Source: Nocardia alba NBRC 108234 (GTDB lineage Bacteria; Actinomycetota; Actinomycetes; Mycobacteriales; Mycobacteriaceae). From it: 64,000 nucleotides of DNA. This document shows, piece after piece, positions 36,076-45,126 of the stretch (the stretch's first letter is position 1; the number at the start of each line of letters is the position of its first letter). The DNA lies in the NCBI RefSeq assembly GCF_001612665.1, contig NZ_BDAX01000007.1, positions 1 to 64,000 on the forward strand, written 5' to 3'. The position numbers and the translations under genes are program-made. The notes under the pieces are model-generated. The model saw nothing but the letters and a program-made list of their open reading frames with translations, was not told where the DNA came from and made no database searches.

Positions 36076-36138
36076 CCCGTCCCGTCGGTGACCACGGCCG
36101 GTCGTTTCCCGGTGGAGCGGCGCATCGACGGCACCGGG

Positions 36139-37317
36139 TCAGGGCACCGTGGTGTCGGCGCGGAGCCGGCGGATGCCTTCGTCGATCGTCTCGTCGCGCT
36201 TGCTGAAGGTGAAGCGCACCAGGTGTTTCCAGTCCGCGGGGCGATCGGCGAAGACGCTCACCGGCACGGCGGCGACGCCGAGCCGGGCCGGGAGTTCGCG
36301 GCAGAACGCCAGTCCGTCGTCGGCGCCGAGCGCTCGGATGTCGGCGCAGACGAAGTAGCCGCCGTCGCTGGCCGAGACCGTGAAACCGGTGTCGCGCAAC
36401 GCCCGCGACAGCCGCGTTCGCTTGTCCGCCAATCCGGCACGCTGGGCGAGCACCCAGTCCGATTCCTCGTTGATCGCGTACGCGACGGCGGGCTGGAACG
36501 GCCCGCCGCCGACGAAGGTGAGGAACTGTTTGGCCGCGAGCACACCGTCGAGCAGCGGCGCGGGCGCGCACGCCCACCCGATCTTCCACCCGGTGACATT
36601 GAACGTCTTCGCCGCGCTGGACACCACCACCGTCCGCTCACGCATCCCGGGCAGCGTGGAGATGCTGATGTGCTCGGTGCCGTCGTAGACGAGGTGCTCG
36701 TACACCTCGTCGGCCAGCACGAGCAGATCGTGCTCGACAGCCAACTCGGCGATCGCGGTGAGGTCGGCGCGGTCGAGCACGGCGCCGGTGGGATTGTGCG
36801 GCGAATTGATCATCAGCATGCGGGTTTTCGAGGTGAGCGCGGCCCGCAGACTGTCCAGGTCGAGCACGAATCGGTCGCCGTCGGGCACCAGGCGAGCTGT
36901 TCGTCGCCGCGCGCCCGCGAGCGCGATCGCGGCGGCGTAGGAGTCGTAGTACGGCTCGATCAGCACCACCTCCTGATCGGGCTCGACCAGACCGAGCACG
37001 GCGGCGCTGATCGCCTCGGTCGCGCCGACGGTCACCAGAATCTCGGTGGCCGGGTCGTAGGCGGTGCCGAAGCGGCGGGCTCGGTCGTCGGCGATCGCCT
37101 GCCGCAGCACCGGCATCCCACGGCCGGGCGGGTACTGATTGAGGCCGTCGGCGATGGCCGCGCGGGCCACCTCGAGCATGCCGGCGGGCCCGTCGGTGTC
37201 GGGAAAGCCCTGGCCCAGATTCACCGCGTCATGGCGGACGGCCAATTCGGTCATCTCGGCGAAAATGGTCGATCCGAAGGGGCGCAGGCGGGCGACGGTG
37301 GGCGGCACAGGCGGCAT
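36139..37317 (-). CDS. dapC: class I aminotransferase (Rv0858c/DapC-like)
   Basis: A 392-residue PLP enzyme. It shows VNLGQGFPDTDGPAGMLEVA, ILVTVGATEAISAAV, the cofactor-binding INSPHNPTGAV and the Schiff-base Lys237 in SSAAKTFNVTGWKIGW. This is close to M. tuberculosis Rv0858c, annotated as N-succinyldiaminopimelate aminotransferase in lysine and cell-wall precursor synthesis. Kynurenine and methionine aminotransferases share the fold, so the substrate is less certain than the family. ATG at 37317 is preferred; an ATG seven codons upstream is possible. Confidence 0.85.
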   Translation of the reverse strand: MPPVPPTVARLRPFGSTIFAEMTELAVRHDAVNLGQGFPDTDGPAGMLEVARAAIADGLNQYPPGRGMPVLRQAIADDRARRFGTAYDPATEILVTVGATEAISAAVLGLVEPDQEVVLIEPYYDSYAAAIALAGARRRTARLVPDGDRFVLDLDSLRAALTSKTRMLMINSPHNPTGAVLDRADLTAIAELAVEHDLLVLADEVYEHLVYDGTEHISISTLPGMRERTVVVSSAAKTFNVTGWKIGWACAPAPLLDGVLAAKQFLTFVGGGPFQPAVAYAINEESDWVLAQRAGLADKRTRLSRALRDTGFTVSASDGGYFVCADIRALGADDGLAFCRELPARLGVAAVPVSVFADRPADWKHLVRFTFSKRDETIDEGIRRLRADTTVP

Positions 37318-37492
37318 CTCCGCAGCGTATCCCACCATTCGGTGACGTTGCCGAGCGATAGCGAACACGCATGTTTCACAAACGTTTTCACGCTTTGACC
37401 TGGGCTATTGTGCGTTGCCCCAACCTCAGCTAGCCTCGCCGTGTTCTACCTCACACACCACAGCGTGGTGGTATATCGAAAGGGGGGCTCAC

Positions 37493-37705
37493 ATGGCCTC
37501 ACCTCTGCTCGAGTTCATCCTGCAACCGGCTGCGTCGGAGGTAGCCGGTTCCGCCCTACGGTTCATCAGCGATCACGTCGCCGGTCCGATCGTCGACTGG
37601 TTCACCGGCTCGGCGACGCCGAACAACAACCTGGGTTCCTCGACGGGGGACTTCAACCTCGGATCGTCGACCGGCGATCACAACTGGGGCTCCACCTACC
37701 CGTAA
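37493..37705 (+). CDS. small peptide gene with 9-residue NLGSSTGD repeats
   Basis: A 70-residue protein starting MASPLLEFILQPAASEVAGS. The first 42 residues form an amphipathic or weakly hydrophobic helical stretch; the tail has two and a half copies of a nine-residue unit: NNLGSSTGDF, NLGSSTGDH, NWGSTYP. AAGGGGGG lies about 5-6 bases before the ATG, which supports the start. The Asn-Gly-rich repeats recall cell-surface or PE/PPE-MPTR sequence, but no signal peptide of the usual form is present. I do not recognise it. It stands alone between the aminotransferase (divergent) and the ECF sigma gene (convergent). Confidence 0.65.
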   Translation: MASPLLEFILQPAASEVAGSALRFISDHVAGPIVDWFTGSATPNNNLGSSTGDFNLGSSTGDHNWGSTYP

Positions 37706-37751
37706 ACACCGCGGCACACGCTGATCCCGCGAGCTTCACCGCGCTGCGGGG

Positions 37752-38651
37752 TCAGCGCAGGCGGGCGCCGGACAGTTTCGCCACGTTCGCGAAATCGTAA
37801 GTCGCCCAGATCTTTTCGTCTCGCACCGCGAAGGCCATGACCCGTACCGGCCGTCCGAACGGCGAGTTCGGGTCGGTGATCACCAGCCCGGATTGCCCGT
37901 TCACCCTGGCAACGACCAGTTCCAGCCCGGATTCCGCCTGATGTCTGCTCCAGAGTTCGAGCGCCAGGCGGGCGACGTTCTCCTGTCCGGCGACAACATC
38001 GAGCGCGGCCCCCACGGCCCCACCCGCATCGGCGGTGAATGTCGCCTCCGAGTGCAGCGTGGCGGCTGTCGCGGTGACATCACCGGTGGCCAGTGCGGCG
38101 AGCAACCGCCGCACGGCCTGATCGTGCACCTCGTCGGTGACCGGCTCCGGCGCGCCCGCCACCACCCGACTCGCGTGCACCGCCGATCGCCTCGCCGAAT
38201 CGTCGGAAACGCCGAGGATCTCGGCGATCTCGGCGAACGACACTCCCAGCCCCTCGTGGAGCACCAGCGCGACCCGCTGCTGCGGCGTCAGCGCGTCGAG
38301 CACCACCATCGCCGCCATCCGGCTGTCCCGATCGCGGACCACCACGTTCAAGGGATCGGATGTGCGCGACGACACGGCGGCCGAGACGATCGGCTCCGGA
38401 AGCCACTGCCCCACATAGGTTTCGCGACGCACCGCGGCGCCACGCAGGTGGTCGAAGCAGATGCGGCTGACCACGATCGTCAGCCAGGCGCGCAGATCGT
38501 CGATCTCGGACTGGTGCACCCCCGCCATCCGCAGCCAGCTCTCCTGCACCGCGTCCTCGGCGTCGCCAACGCTTCCGGTGAGCCGGTAGGCGACCGAAAG
38601 CAAGTGCGTTCGATGCGATTCGAACAGGTCTGCGAGAAACGGGGAAACCAT
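37752..38651 (-). CDS. ECF41-type RNA polymerase sigma factor with SnoaL-like C-terminus
   Basis: A 299-residue extracytoplasmic-function sigma factor. Region 2 (about 8-72) includes DAEDAVQESWLRM; the linker carries the ECF41 mark WLPEP; region 4 (about 110-165) has PQQRVALVLHEGLGVSFAEI. A SnoaL-like domain follows (about 180-290), with DAGGAVGAA in place of the ECF41 DGGGK motif. In ECF41 proteins this C-terminal domain replaces a separate anti-sigma factor and tunes activity. A near-perfect ECF41 promoter lies 7 kb away, before the AhpD-like gene. It diverges from the SMP-30 gene. Confidence 0.88.
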   Translation of the reverse strand: MVSPFLADLFESHRTHLLSVAYRLTGSVGDAEDAVQESWLRMAGVHQSEIDDLRAWLTIVVSRICFDHLRGAAVRRETYVGQWLPEPIVSAAVSSRTSDPLNVVVRDRDSRMAAMVVLDALTPQQRVALVLHEGLGVSFAEIAEILGVSDDSARRSAVHASRVVAGAPEPVTDEVHDQAVRRLLAALATGDVTATAATLHSEATFTADAGGAVGAALDVVAGQENVARLALELWSRHQAESGLELVVARVNGQSGLVITDPNSPFGRPVRVMAFAVRDEKIWATYDFANVAKLSGARLR

Positions 38652-38768
38652 CGATCTCGATCCTACGGAGTACCCACTCGCGCTCGGCCCAACGGGTCGG
38701 CACCGGTGATTTCGAGCACGTCGCGTCGTCTACACAATTACTACTGCCTACCCGAAGGACGGCGCCGC

Positions 38769-39605
38769 GTGACTACACCCGAGGTTGTGCTGACCGGAAT
38801 CATGTTCGGCGAGTCGCCGCGCTGGCACGACGGTCGACTGTGGTTCGCGGACTGGGGCGCGAACCAGGTGATCGTGCTCGACGCGGATCGTCGCGCCGAG
38901 GTCGTCGCCGAGGTTCCGTCGTTCCCGATGTGTATCGACTTCCTCCCCGACGGGCGATTGGTGATCGTCGACTCCGCGAGCCGGCGGCTCCTGCGCCGCG
39001 ATCCCGACGGGTCGCTGGTGGCCTACGCCGATCTCGCGCCGGTCTCGGACAAGCCATGGAACGACATCGTCATCGACGACCACGGCAATGCCTATGTCGA
39101 CAACATCGGCTTCGACTTCCCCGGTGGGGAGTTCGTGCCGGGCATCATCGCGCGCGTCACGCCCGACGGTGACGTGCGGCAGGTCGCCGACGGGTTGGCC
39201 TTCCCCAACGGCATGGCGATCACCGCCGACGGCGCGACGCTGATCGTGGCCGAGTCGTACGCGAATCAGCTCACCGCCTACACGATCGCGGCCGACGGCG
39301 GGCTCAGCGATCGCCGGGTCTGGGCGGCGACGCCGGGCGATCATCCCGACGGAATCTGCCTCGATGCCGACGGCCAGGTCTGGTACGCCGATGTGGGCAA
39401 CCAGCATTGTGTGCGGGTCCGCGAAGGCGGCGAGGTGTCGGCGCGGGTCCGGCTCGACCGTGGGGCGTTCTCGTGCACGCTCAGCCGGGACGGGGATCCG
39501 CGGTTGTTCGTCGTCGGGCAGAGCTGGGGCGACACCGAGGCGACCGGCCCGACCGGACAGGTCGTGGTCTTTCCCGCGCCCGCGCCGGGTGCGGGCAGGC
39601 CGTGA
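38769..39605 (+). CDS. SMP-30/gluconolactonase-family protein
   Basis: A 278-residue six-bladed beta propeller. The metal-binding residues are visible as Glu15 (FGESPRW), the Asn in PWNDIVIDDHGNAYV and the Asp in HPDGICLDADG. Members hydrolyse sugar or other lactones. GTG at 38769 has AAGGAC about 9 bases before it; the frame further upstream crosses the sigma factor gene and is not coding. It diverges from the ECF41 sigma gene; whether the sigma factor controls it is unknown, and I find no TGTCACA-N16-CGTC promoter in the gap. Confidence 0.85.
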   Translation: MTTPEVVLTGIMFGESPRWHDGRLWFADWGANQVIVLDADRRAEVVAEVPSFPMCIDFLPDGRLVIVDSASRRLLRRDPDGSLVAYADLAPVSDKPWNDIVIDDHGNAYVDNIGFDFPGGEFVPGIIARVTPDGDVRQVADGLAFPNGMAITADGATLIVAESYANQLTAYTIAADGGLSDRRVWAATPGDHPDGICLDADGQVWYADVGNQHCVRVREGGEVSARVRLDRGAFSCTLSRDGDPRLFVVGQSWGDTEATGPTGQVVVFPAPAPGAGRP

Positions 39606-39648
39606 AAATCCGGGCGAGAAATTCGGTGTGAGCTGTCAAGCTGGCCGC

Positions 39649-40263
39649 ATGTACGAGCACACGCTCACCGACGGCACCGTCTGGCTCATCCGCCCGACCG
39701 GGGCCGATATCGACCGCATCGTCGAGTGCTGCCAGGACCCCGATGTGCAGCGCTGGACCACGATCCCCGTCCCGTACCACCGCAGCCAGGCCGAGGAATT
39801 CCTCGACCGGATCGTGGCCCCCGGCTGGGCGGACAACACCCCGGTCTGGGCCATCCGCACCGCCGAGGACGGCCGGGTCGAAGGCATGGTCGGCCTGCAT
39901 GCGCGCGGGCCGGGCGCCTGCGAGATCGGCTTCTGGCTCGCGCCCGCGCACCGTGGGCGCGGCCTGATGTCGCGCACGATCAACCTGGTCTGCGAGTTCG
40001 GTTTCGCCGCCGACGGTCTGGCGCTCGACCGGATCATGTGGCGCGCGATCGTGGGCAACATTCCCTCGGCCGCCGCCGTCCGCCGCAACGGTTTCCACTA
40101 CGAGGGCTTGGCTCGATCGGGCGGCGTGCAGCGCGGAGAACGGGTCGACGAATGGGTCGCGGCGCGGCTCCGGGCAGACCCTGCCGTACCAGCCGACGGA
40201 TGGCCGACCGAGTTGGACGCCGATCGCATCGCCGCCCGAGCCATCCCGCTCCCACGGGGGTGA
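39649..40263 (+). CDS. GNAT-family acetyltransferase (RimJ/RimL type)
   Basis: A 204-residue N-acetyltransferase. The acetyl-CoA pyrophosphate loop is seen in LAPAHRGRGLMSR, followed by the motif B helix and NIPSAAAVRRNGFHYEG, which match the ribosomal-protein acetyltransferase subgroup. The acceptor is unknown. ATG at 39649 is chosen as the first codon of the folded domain (YEHTLTDGTVWLIRP). It follows the SMP-30 gene after 43 bases and may be co-transcribed with it. Confidence 0.83.
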   Translation: MYEHTLTDGTVWLIRPTGADIDRIVECCQDPDVQRWTTIPVPYHRSQAEEFLDRIVAPGWADNTPVWAIRTAEDGRVEGMVGLHARGPGACEIGFWLAPAHRGRGLMSRTINLVCEFGFAADGLALDRIMWRAIVGNIPSAAAVRRNGFHYEGLARSGGVQRGERVDEWVAARLRADPAVPADGWPTELDADRIAARAIPLPRG

Positions 40264-40362
40264 GATCACCGTCGCGTTCGTGGCGAGCGCCTGGGCGAGG
40301 CCTGTCGCATTGCCGGGGATCCGTTCCCAGCAGCGGCGGGCACAGCTCGGTGTGGTGAACAG

Positions 40363-43128
40363 TCAGTTCGGGCGGTTGGTGGCTCGGCGAGCCGTTCCTC
40401 GGTGCGCCGAGATCGTGGTCGGGTCTTCGGGCCAGGCGTGTTTGGGGTAGCGGCCGCGTAGGTCGGCGCGGACCTGGGGCCAGCCGGTCTTCCAGAAGGA
40501 GGCCAGGTCGGCGGTGACGGCGACGGGACGCTGGGCCGGGGAGAGCAGATGCAGCAGCAGGGGCGCGCGACCGTCGGCGAGGGTGGGCGGGTCGGTCCAG
40601 CCGAAGATCTCCTGGACCTTGACCGCGAGGATCGGCTGATCGGCGGAGTAGTCGAGGCGGACGCGGCTACCGGAGGGGACCTCCAGGCGTTCGGGTGCCA
40701 GTTCGTCCAGCCGGGTGGCGTCGGGCCACGGGAGTAGGCGGCGCAGCGCGGTGCCCGCGTCGACCCGGGCGAGATCGGAACGGCTTCGGGCGGTGCACAG
40801 TTCAGGCCCGAGCCAGGTATCGAGGTCGGCGAGGAGGGTGTCGTCGTCGACGGCGGGCCACGGCGTGCCCAGGGTGCGGTGCAGGAAGTCCAGGCGCCTG
40901 CGCAGGTTTCGCGCGTCATCGCTCCAGCGGAGCAGGCCGAGGCCTTCGGCTCGAAGCCCTTGCCGCACAGCCTGTTCCATCAGAGCCGGTGCGGGCTGAC
41001 GTAAAGGCTTCGCCGACAGCATGATCGCGCCCAATCGCATCACCCGTCGAGCCACCACGTCACCGCCGTCCCACCGCACCTCATCGGCCGCAACCACCAA
41101 CCCCGGCGCGGCTGCCCGCGCGAGATCCTCATCGGCGATGGCCGCCAATCGAATTCGTCCCTCGGCTCGCCCTGGGTCACGATCGGCGACCGCCACCGCG
41201 AGCCACTCCGCCGCCGCCAGCCCCGACCCCGGCGGCACTGTCACCGCGGTACCGCCCGCCAGGAGATAGGTGGACGACCCATTCGACCGCCGCCGAGCCA
41301 ACCGCTCCGGCTGCGCCAGCGCGATCAACAGTGCGGCGACATCCGTTCCCGAGCCCCCACTCTCGTTCCCGACCTGGCCGACGCCACGGTCACGTCCACC
41401 CGGCTGCCCGTGCGCCGAGCCGGACACCGTACGCGGACCCACCCCGTGCGGCACATCGGTCTGCGGGCCAGCGGAACCCGACCGATCGCGTCGCCCCGGC
41501 TCGGGCGCGACCCCATCGCGCGGGCCGTCGGCGCCCGGTCGGTCGGGCTCTTCACCGGGTGACAGGTTCGTGACGAGTCGGGTCAGGCGCTGGACTTCGC
41601 GGACCCACCGGGTCGGCTGTTCGGCGCGCAGGGCGCGCAGGGCCGCCGCCGCGTCGACGGTGTCGGCGAGGGAGTCGTCGTCCATCAGTACGACCATTTC
41701 GGCGGCGGCCTTCGCACCCACTCGGGCCGTGCCGTCGAGGAGGGCGCGGGCCAGGCGCGGGTGTAGGCCGAGGGCAGCCATGGCCTTGCCGCGTGGGGTG
41801 ATGTGGTCGGCTTCATCGAGCGCGCCGAGGGCGCGAAGGACGGTGCGAGCTGCCGCCAGACCACCTTCCGGCGGGGCATCCCACCAGGCGAGGCCGGTGC
41901 CGTCCGGCGTACCCCAGCAGGCCAATTCCAGTGCGAGACGGGTGAGTTCGGCGGTGCGGATCTCGGGTTCGGGATAGGCGGGCAGGGTCTGGTGCTCGTA
42001 TTCGGGCCAGCAACGCCAGGCATGCCCCGGCGCTTCCCGGCCTGCGCGGCCCGCGCGCTGTTCGGCCACGGCAGCCGAAACCCGCACTGTCGCCAGGCCG
42101 GAGAGGCCGCGCCGGTGATCGACCCGGGACACGCGGGACAGACCCGAGTCGACCACAGCACGCACTCCGGGAACGGTGAGACTGGATTCGGCTACGGCAG
42201 TGGACAAGACGACTCGCCGCCGTGATCCCGGCCGCAGTGCCAGGTCCTGCGCCGCGCCCGCGAGCCTGCCGTGCAACGGGACCACGTCGACACCGTCGAG
42301 GTCACGTAGAAGCCCTGCCGTGCGGTTGATCTCGCCGACGCCGGGCAGGAAGACGAGCACATCACCGTCGATAGTGGCCAGCGCCACGCGGGTGGCCCGC
42401 GCGACCTGCGCTTCGATCCGCTCGCGGGGCAGCGCGGGCAGGTAGTCGACCTCGACCGGATACGTCCGCCCCCGCACCTCCAGCACCGGGGCACGCGGCC
42501 CCCTCCGTCGCGCCGCCGGATCTCCACCCAGCCCGTCCCCGTCGCCACCGACGACATCCGGAGCTCCGCTTCCGTCCCGGCCGGCCGCCGCGCCGGTCCC
42601 GCTCTCACCGGCGACGAGCAACTGTGCCAACCGATCGGCGGCCACTGTCGCCGAGGTGGCGAGCACCCGCAGATCCGGACGCAACCCCGACCGCGCGTCG
42701 AGCAACAGCGCAAGCAACAGGTCGGCGTCCAGATGCCGCTCGTGACATTCGTCGAGCACCACCGTGGCGACCCCGGCCAACTCCGGATCGCTCTGCAACC
42801 GCCGCACCAACAACCCCGAGGTCACCACCTCGATCCGGGTCCGTGCGCCAACCTTGCGATCGCCCCGCACCGCGTACCCCACGGTCTCGCCCACCCGCTC
42901 CCCGAGCAACGCCGCCATCCGCGCCGCCGCCGCGCGCGCCGCCAACCGGCGCGGCTCGGCCACCACGATCCGACCCGCCGACTCAGCCGCCAGCGCCAAC
43001 GGCACCAACGTGGTCTTACCAGTACCCGGCGGCGCGACCAGCACCGCGACCCCGCGGTCAGCCAACGTCGCGGTGATCCGCGCCAGCTCCGGTCGCACCG
43101 GAAGGTCGGGAAGTTCGGGAAGCTTCAT
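40363..43128 (-). CDS. hrpB: ATP-dependent helicase HrpB
   Basis: A 921-residue DEAH-type RNA/DNA helicase. Walker A is APPGTGKTT (Lys38), and the DEAH-like box is Asp126-Glu-Cys-His129. Later motifs SATV and the C-terminal HrpB-specific domain complete it, with an insert rich in Gly/Pro near 570-620 (PGRRDRSGSAGPQTD and onwards). HrpB is a helicase of uncertain role, linked in other bacteria to beta-lactam tolerance and envelope traits. ATG at 43128 follows a GTG that is one codon earlier; either may be used. Confidence 0.9.
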   Translation of the reverse strand: MKLPELPDLPVRPELARITATLADRGVAVLVAPPGTGKTTLVPLALAAESAGRIVVAEPRRLAARAAAARMAALLGERVGETVGYAVRGDRKVGARTRIEVVTSGLLVRRLQSDPELAGVATVVLDECHERHLDADLLLALLLDARSGLRPDLRVLATSATVAADRLAQLLVAGESGTGAAAGRDGSGAPDVVGGDGDGLGGDPAARRRGPRAPVLEVRGRTYPVEVDYLPALPRERIEAQVARATRVALATIDGDVLVFLPGVGEINRTAGLLRDLDGVDVVPLHGRLAGAAQDLALRPGSRRRVVLSTAVAESSLTVPGVRAVVDSGLSRVSRVDHRRGLSGLATVRVSAAVAEQRAGRAGREAPGHAWRCWPEYEHQTLPAYPEPEIRTAELTRLALELACWGTPDGTGLAWWDAPPEGGLAAARTVLRALGALDEADHITPRGKAMAALGLHPRLARALLDGTARVGAKAAAEMVVLMDDDSLADTVDAAAALRALRAEQPTRWVREVQRLTRLVTNLSPGEEPDRPGADGPRDGVAPEPGRRDRSGSAGPQTDVPHGVGPRTVSGSAHGQPGGRDRGVGQVGNESGGSGTDVAALLIALAQPERLARRRSNGSSTYLLAGGTAVTVPPGSGLAAAEWLAVAVADRDPGRAEGRIRLAAIADEDLARAAAPGLVVAADEVRWDGGDVVARRVMRLGAIMLSAKPLRQPAPALMEQAVRQGLRAEGLGLLRWSDDARNLRRRLDFLHRTLGTPWPAVDDDTLLADLDTWLGPELCTARSRSDLARVDAGTALRRLLPWPDATRLDELAPERLEVPSGSRVRLDYSADQPILAVKVQEIFGWTDPPTLADGRAPLLLHLLSPAQRPVAVTADLASFWKTGWPQVRADLRGRYPKHAWPEDPTTISAHRGTARRATNRPN

Positions 43129-43281
43129 CACCGCTCAGTCTGCCGCTCCGCAGGCCCGACACTTCCACCGCCCGACGGCGGCCGACCATGTCATCGCGGT
43201 GCGAAGCGGCCCGACGGCCCCGTTCCGAACCGACGCCGCGAGGTATTTTCCCACGGTCGAACGGCAGTTACGCTGCGGGAG

Positions 43282-43899
43282 ATGAGCATCGAGTTCGCAT
43301 TGACCACGCTTGTCATCGTCGCCACGCCGGGGACGGGCGCCCTTTTCACGCTCGCGGCCGGACTTTCCCGGGGAACGAAGGCGAGCGTGATCGCCGCCTT
43401 CGGGTGCACAGTGGCGATCGTTCCGCACATGCTCGCGGCGATCACGGGGCTGGCCGCGCTGTTGAACACCAGTGCCGTCGCGTTCCAGACCTTGAAGTAT
43501 CTCGGTGTCGCGTATCTGCTGTACATGGCGTGGAATACGTTGCGGGACAGAGGCGCACTCGCGATCCCGGAGGAAGGCACCGAGGTGGAGCCGTCGGCGC
43601 GGCAGGTCGTCACCTCGGCGGTGCTGCTGAATATCCTGAACCCGAAGGTGACGATCTTCTTCTTCGCGTTCCTGCCCCAGTTCGTACCGACCGGCGCACC
43701 GAACGCACTGGGTCGCATGCTCGAGCTCAGCGGGTTGTTCATGCTGGTCACGTTCGTGGTGTTCGCGGGTTATGGCGCAGTCGCCGCCGCGATGCGCACC
43801 TATGTGCTGTCCCGCCCGGTGGTGGTCCGGTGGATGCGGCGGGTATTCGGGGTCTCCTTCGTAGCTCTCGCGGGACGCCTCGCGGTGCAGAACCAGTAG
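43282..43899 (+). CDS. LysE/RhtB-family amino-acid exporter
   Basis: A 205-residue membrane protein of about six helices. The family opening here is VIVATPGTGALFTLAAGLSR, and the LLNILNPKVTIFFFAFLPQF loop is present. The second LysE-type gene of the window; the two share little sequence outside the motifs. ATG at 43282 begins a clear hydrophobic N-terminus. A convergent terminator and aroG follow. The substrate is unknown. Confidence 0.87.
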   Translation: MSIEFALTTLVIVATPGTGALFTLAAGLSRGTKASVIAAFGCTVAIVPHMLAAITGLAALLNTSAVAFQTLKYLGVAYLLYMAWNTLRDRGALAIPEEGTEVEPSARQVVTSAVLLNILNPKVTIFFFAFLPQFVPTGAPNALGRMLELSGLFMLVTFVVFAGYGAVAAAMRTYVLSRPVVVRWMRRVFGVSFVALAGRLAVQNQ

Positions 43900-43905
43900 A
43901 CACAG

Positions 43906-43938
43906 CAGTGCGGGCCCCGGAATCCGAGGCCCGCACTG
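43906..43938. terminator. bidirectional hairpin between the LysE gene and aroG
   Basis: An 11-bp stem (CAGTGCGGGCC 43906-43916 with GGCCCGCACTG 43928-43938) and an 11-base loop. It is placed between two convergent genes, so it can serve both. Confidence 0.8.
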
Positions 43939-43950
43939 TCGATCGAGGAA

Positions 43951-45039
43951 CTAGCCGCGGCGCGCGGCCACGGCGTCGGCCAACCGGTCGAGCTGGGTGG
44001 CGGTGGTGTTCCAGTCGATGCACGCGTCGGTGATGGACTGGCCGTAGGTCAGGTCGTCGGCCTTGCCGAGGGTCAGGTCCTGGCGACCCGCGACGAGGAA
44101 CGACTCGAGCATCACGCCGACCACGCCCTGCTCGCCGGCGGCGATCCGGTCGGCGATATCGGTGACCACGTCGACCTGCTTGTTGTGGTCCTTGTTGCTG
44201 TTGCCGTGGCTGGCGTCGACGACCAGGCGCTGGGCCAGCGACGACTTCTCCAGGCGCAGCTTGGCCTCGGCGCAGGAGGCGGCGTCGAAGTTGGTGCCGT
44301 TGCTGCCGCCGCGCAGGATGACGTGGCAGTCGGGGTTGCCCGTGGTGCGGATCAGCGCGGAGCGCCCGTCCAGGTCGGTGCCGGGGAAGACGTGGCTGGC
44401 AGCGGCGGCACGCACACCGTCGACCGCGACCTGCACGTCACCGTCGGTGCCGTTCTTGATGCCGACCGGCATCGACAGCGCGCTCGACAGCTGACGGTGC
44501 ACCTGGCTGGCGGCGGTGCGGGCACCGATCGCGCCGTAGGAGACGAGGTCGGCGATGTACTGCGGGGTGATCGGGTCGAGGAACTCGCACGCCACCGACA
44601 GGCCGAGGGCGGTGATGTCGACGAGCACCTTGCGACCGATGCCGAGGCCGGTGTTCACGTCGAACGAGCCGTCCAGGTGCGGATCGTTGATCAGACCCTT
44701 CCAGCCCAGCGTGGTGCGCGGCTTCTCGAAGTACACGCGCATCACGATGTGCAGCCGGTCGCTCAGCTCCTCGGCCTTCTCGGCCAGCTTGCGGGCGTAT
44801 TCGAGCGCGGCGGCGGGGTCGTGCACCGAACACGGGCCGACGATCACCATGAGGCGGTCGTCGCCGCCGTTGAGCACGTCGACGGTGGCCTTGCGGCCCG
44901 CGCGCACGGTGTCGGCGAGGTCGTCGGTGATCCGGTGGACCATGCGGACCTCGGCGGGCGAGCGCAGGGGGCTGACGCTGAGCGTGCGCTGGTCGTCGAG
45001 ATCGGAATGGCGTGAATCGACATCAGCTGCGGTGGTCAT
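43951..45039 (-). CDS. aroG: 3-deoxy-7-phosphoheptulonate (DAHP) synthase, class I
   Basis: A 362-residue enzyme that joins phosphoenolpyruvate and erythrose 4-phosphate, the first step of the shikimate pathway. The family marks are LMVIVGPCSVHDPAAALEY, RVYFEKPRTTLGWKGL, GARTAASQVHR, GIKNGTDGDVQVAVDG and VVDASHGNSNKDH. It is the AroF/G/H (class I) form. The gene is headed by a leader peptide with four aromatic codons, so it is likely regulated by attenuation or by ribosome stalling. It sits beside the salicylate genes, which use the chorismate it helps supply. Confidence 0.94.
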   Translation of the reverse strand: MTTAADVDSRHSDLDDQRTLSVSPLRSPAEVRMVHRITDDLADTVRAGRKATVDVLNGGDDRLMVIVGPCSVHDPAAALEYARKLAEKAEELSDRLHIVMRVYFEKPRTTLGWKGLINDPHLDGSFDVNTGLGIGRKVLVDITALGLSVACEFLDPITPQYIADLVSYGAIGARTAASQVHRQLSSALSMPVGIKNGTDGDVQVAVDGVRAAAASHVFPGTDLDGRSALIRTTGNPDCHVILRGGSNGTNFDAASCAEAKLRLEKSSLAQRLVVDASHGNSNKDHNKQVDVVTDIADRIAAGEQGVVGVMLESFLVAGRQDLTLGKADDLTYGQSITDACIDWNTTATQLDRLADAVAARRG

Positions 45040-45045
45040 GAGAAT

Positions 45046-45115
45046 GTGGGTCCTTTGCGTTGAGAGGCCGACCCACGGAAATCGCTACCGTCGAGCCGGG
45101 CGTTATCCGGCTCGA
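45046..45115 (-). promoter_or_regulatory. aroG leader hairpins (attenuator)
   Basis: In the minus-strand RNA a hairpin with 9-bp arms (TCGAGCCGG/CCGGCTCGA; 45091-45099 and 45107-45115) follows the leader peptide. Next, GTGGGTC (45070-45076) can pair with GACCCAC (45046-45052), covering part of the aroG ribosome site AAAGGA (45051-45056). A third hairpin (CCGGCCC/GGGCCGG, 45147-45165) lies inside the leader reading frame. The repeated CCGG cores allow alternative pairing. No U-tract is seen, so control may be on translation rather than termination. Confidence 0.6.
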
Positions 45116-45126
45116 GGTGGAAGAAG

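Noticed and set aside
37893..38768. Upstream extension of the SMP-30 frame
   Set aside because: It overlaps the sigma factor on the other strand; the propeller domain and a ribosome site start at 38769.
38652..38768. An ECF41 promoter between the sigma gene and the SMP-30 gene
   Set aside because: I looked on both strands for TGTCACA-N16-CGTC and did not find it.
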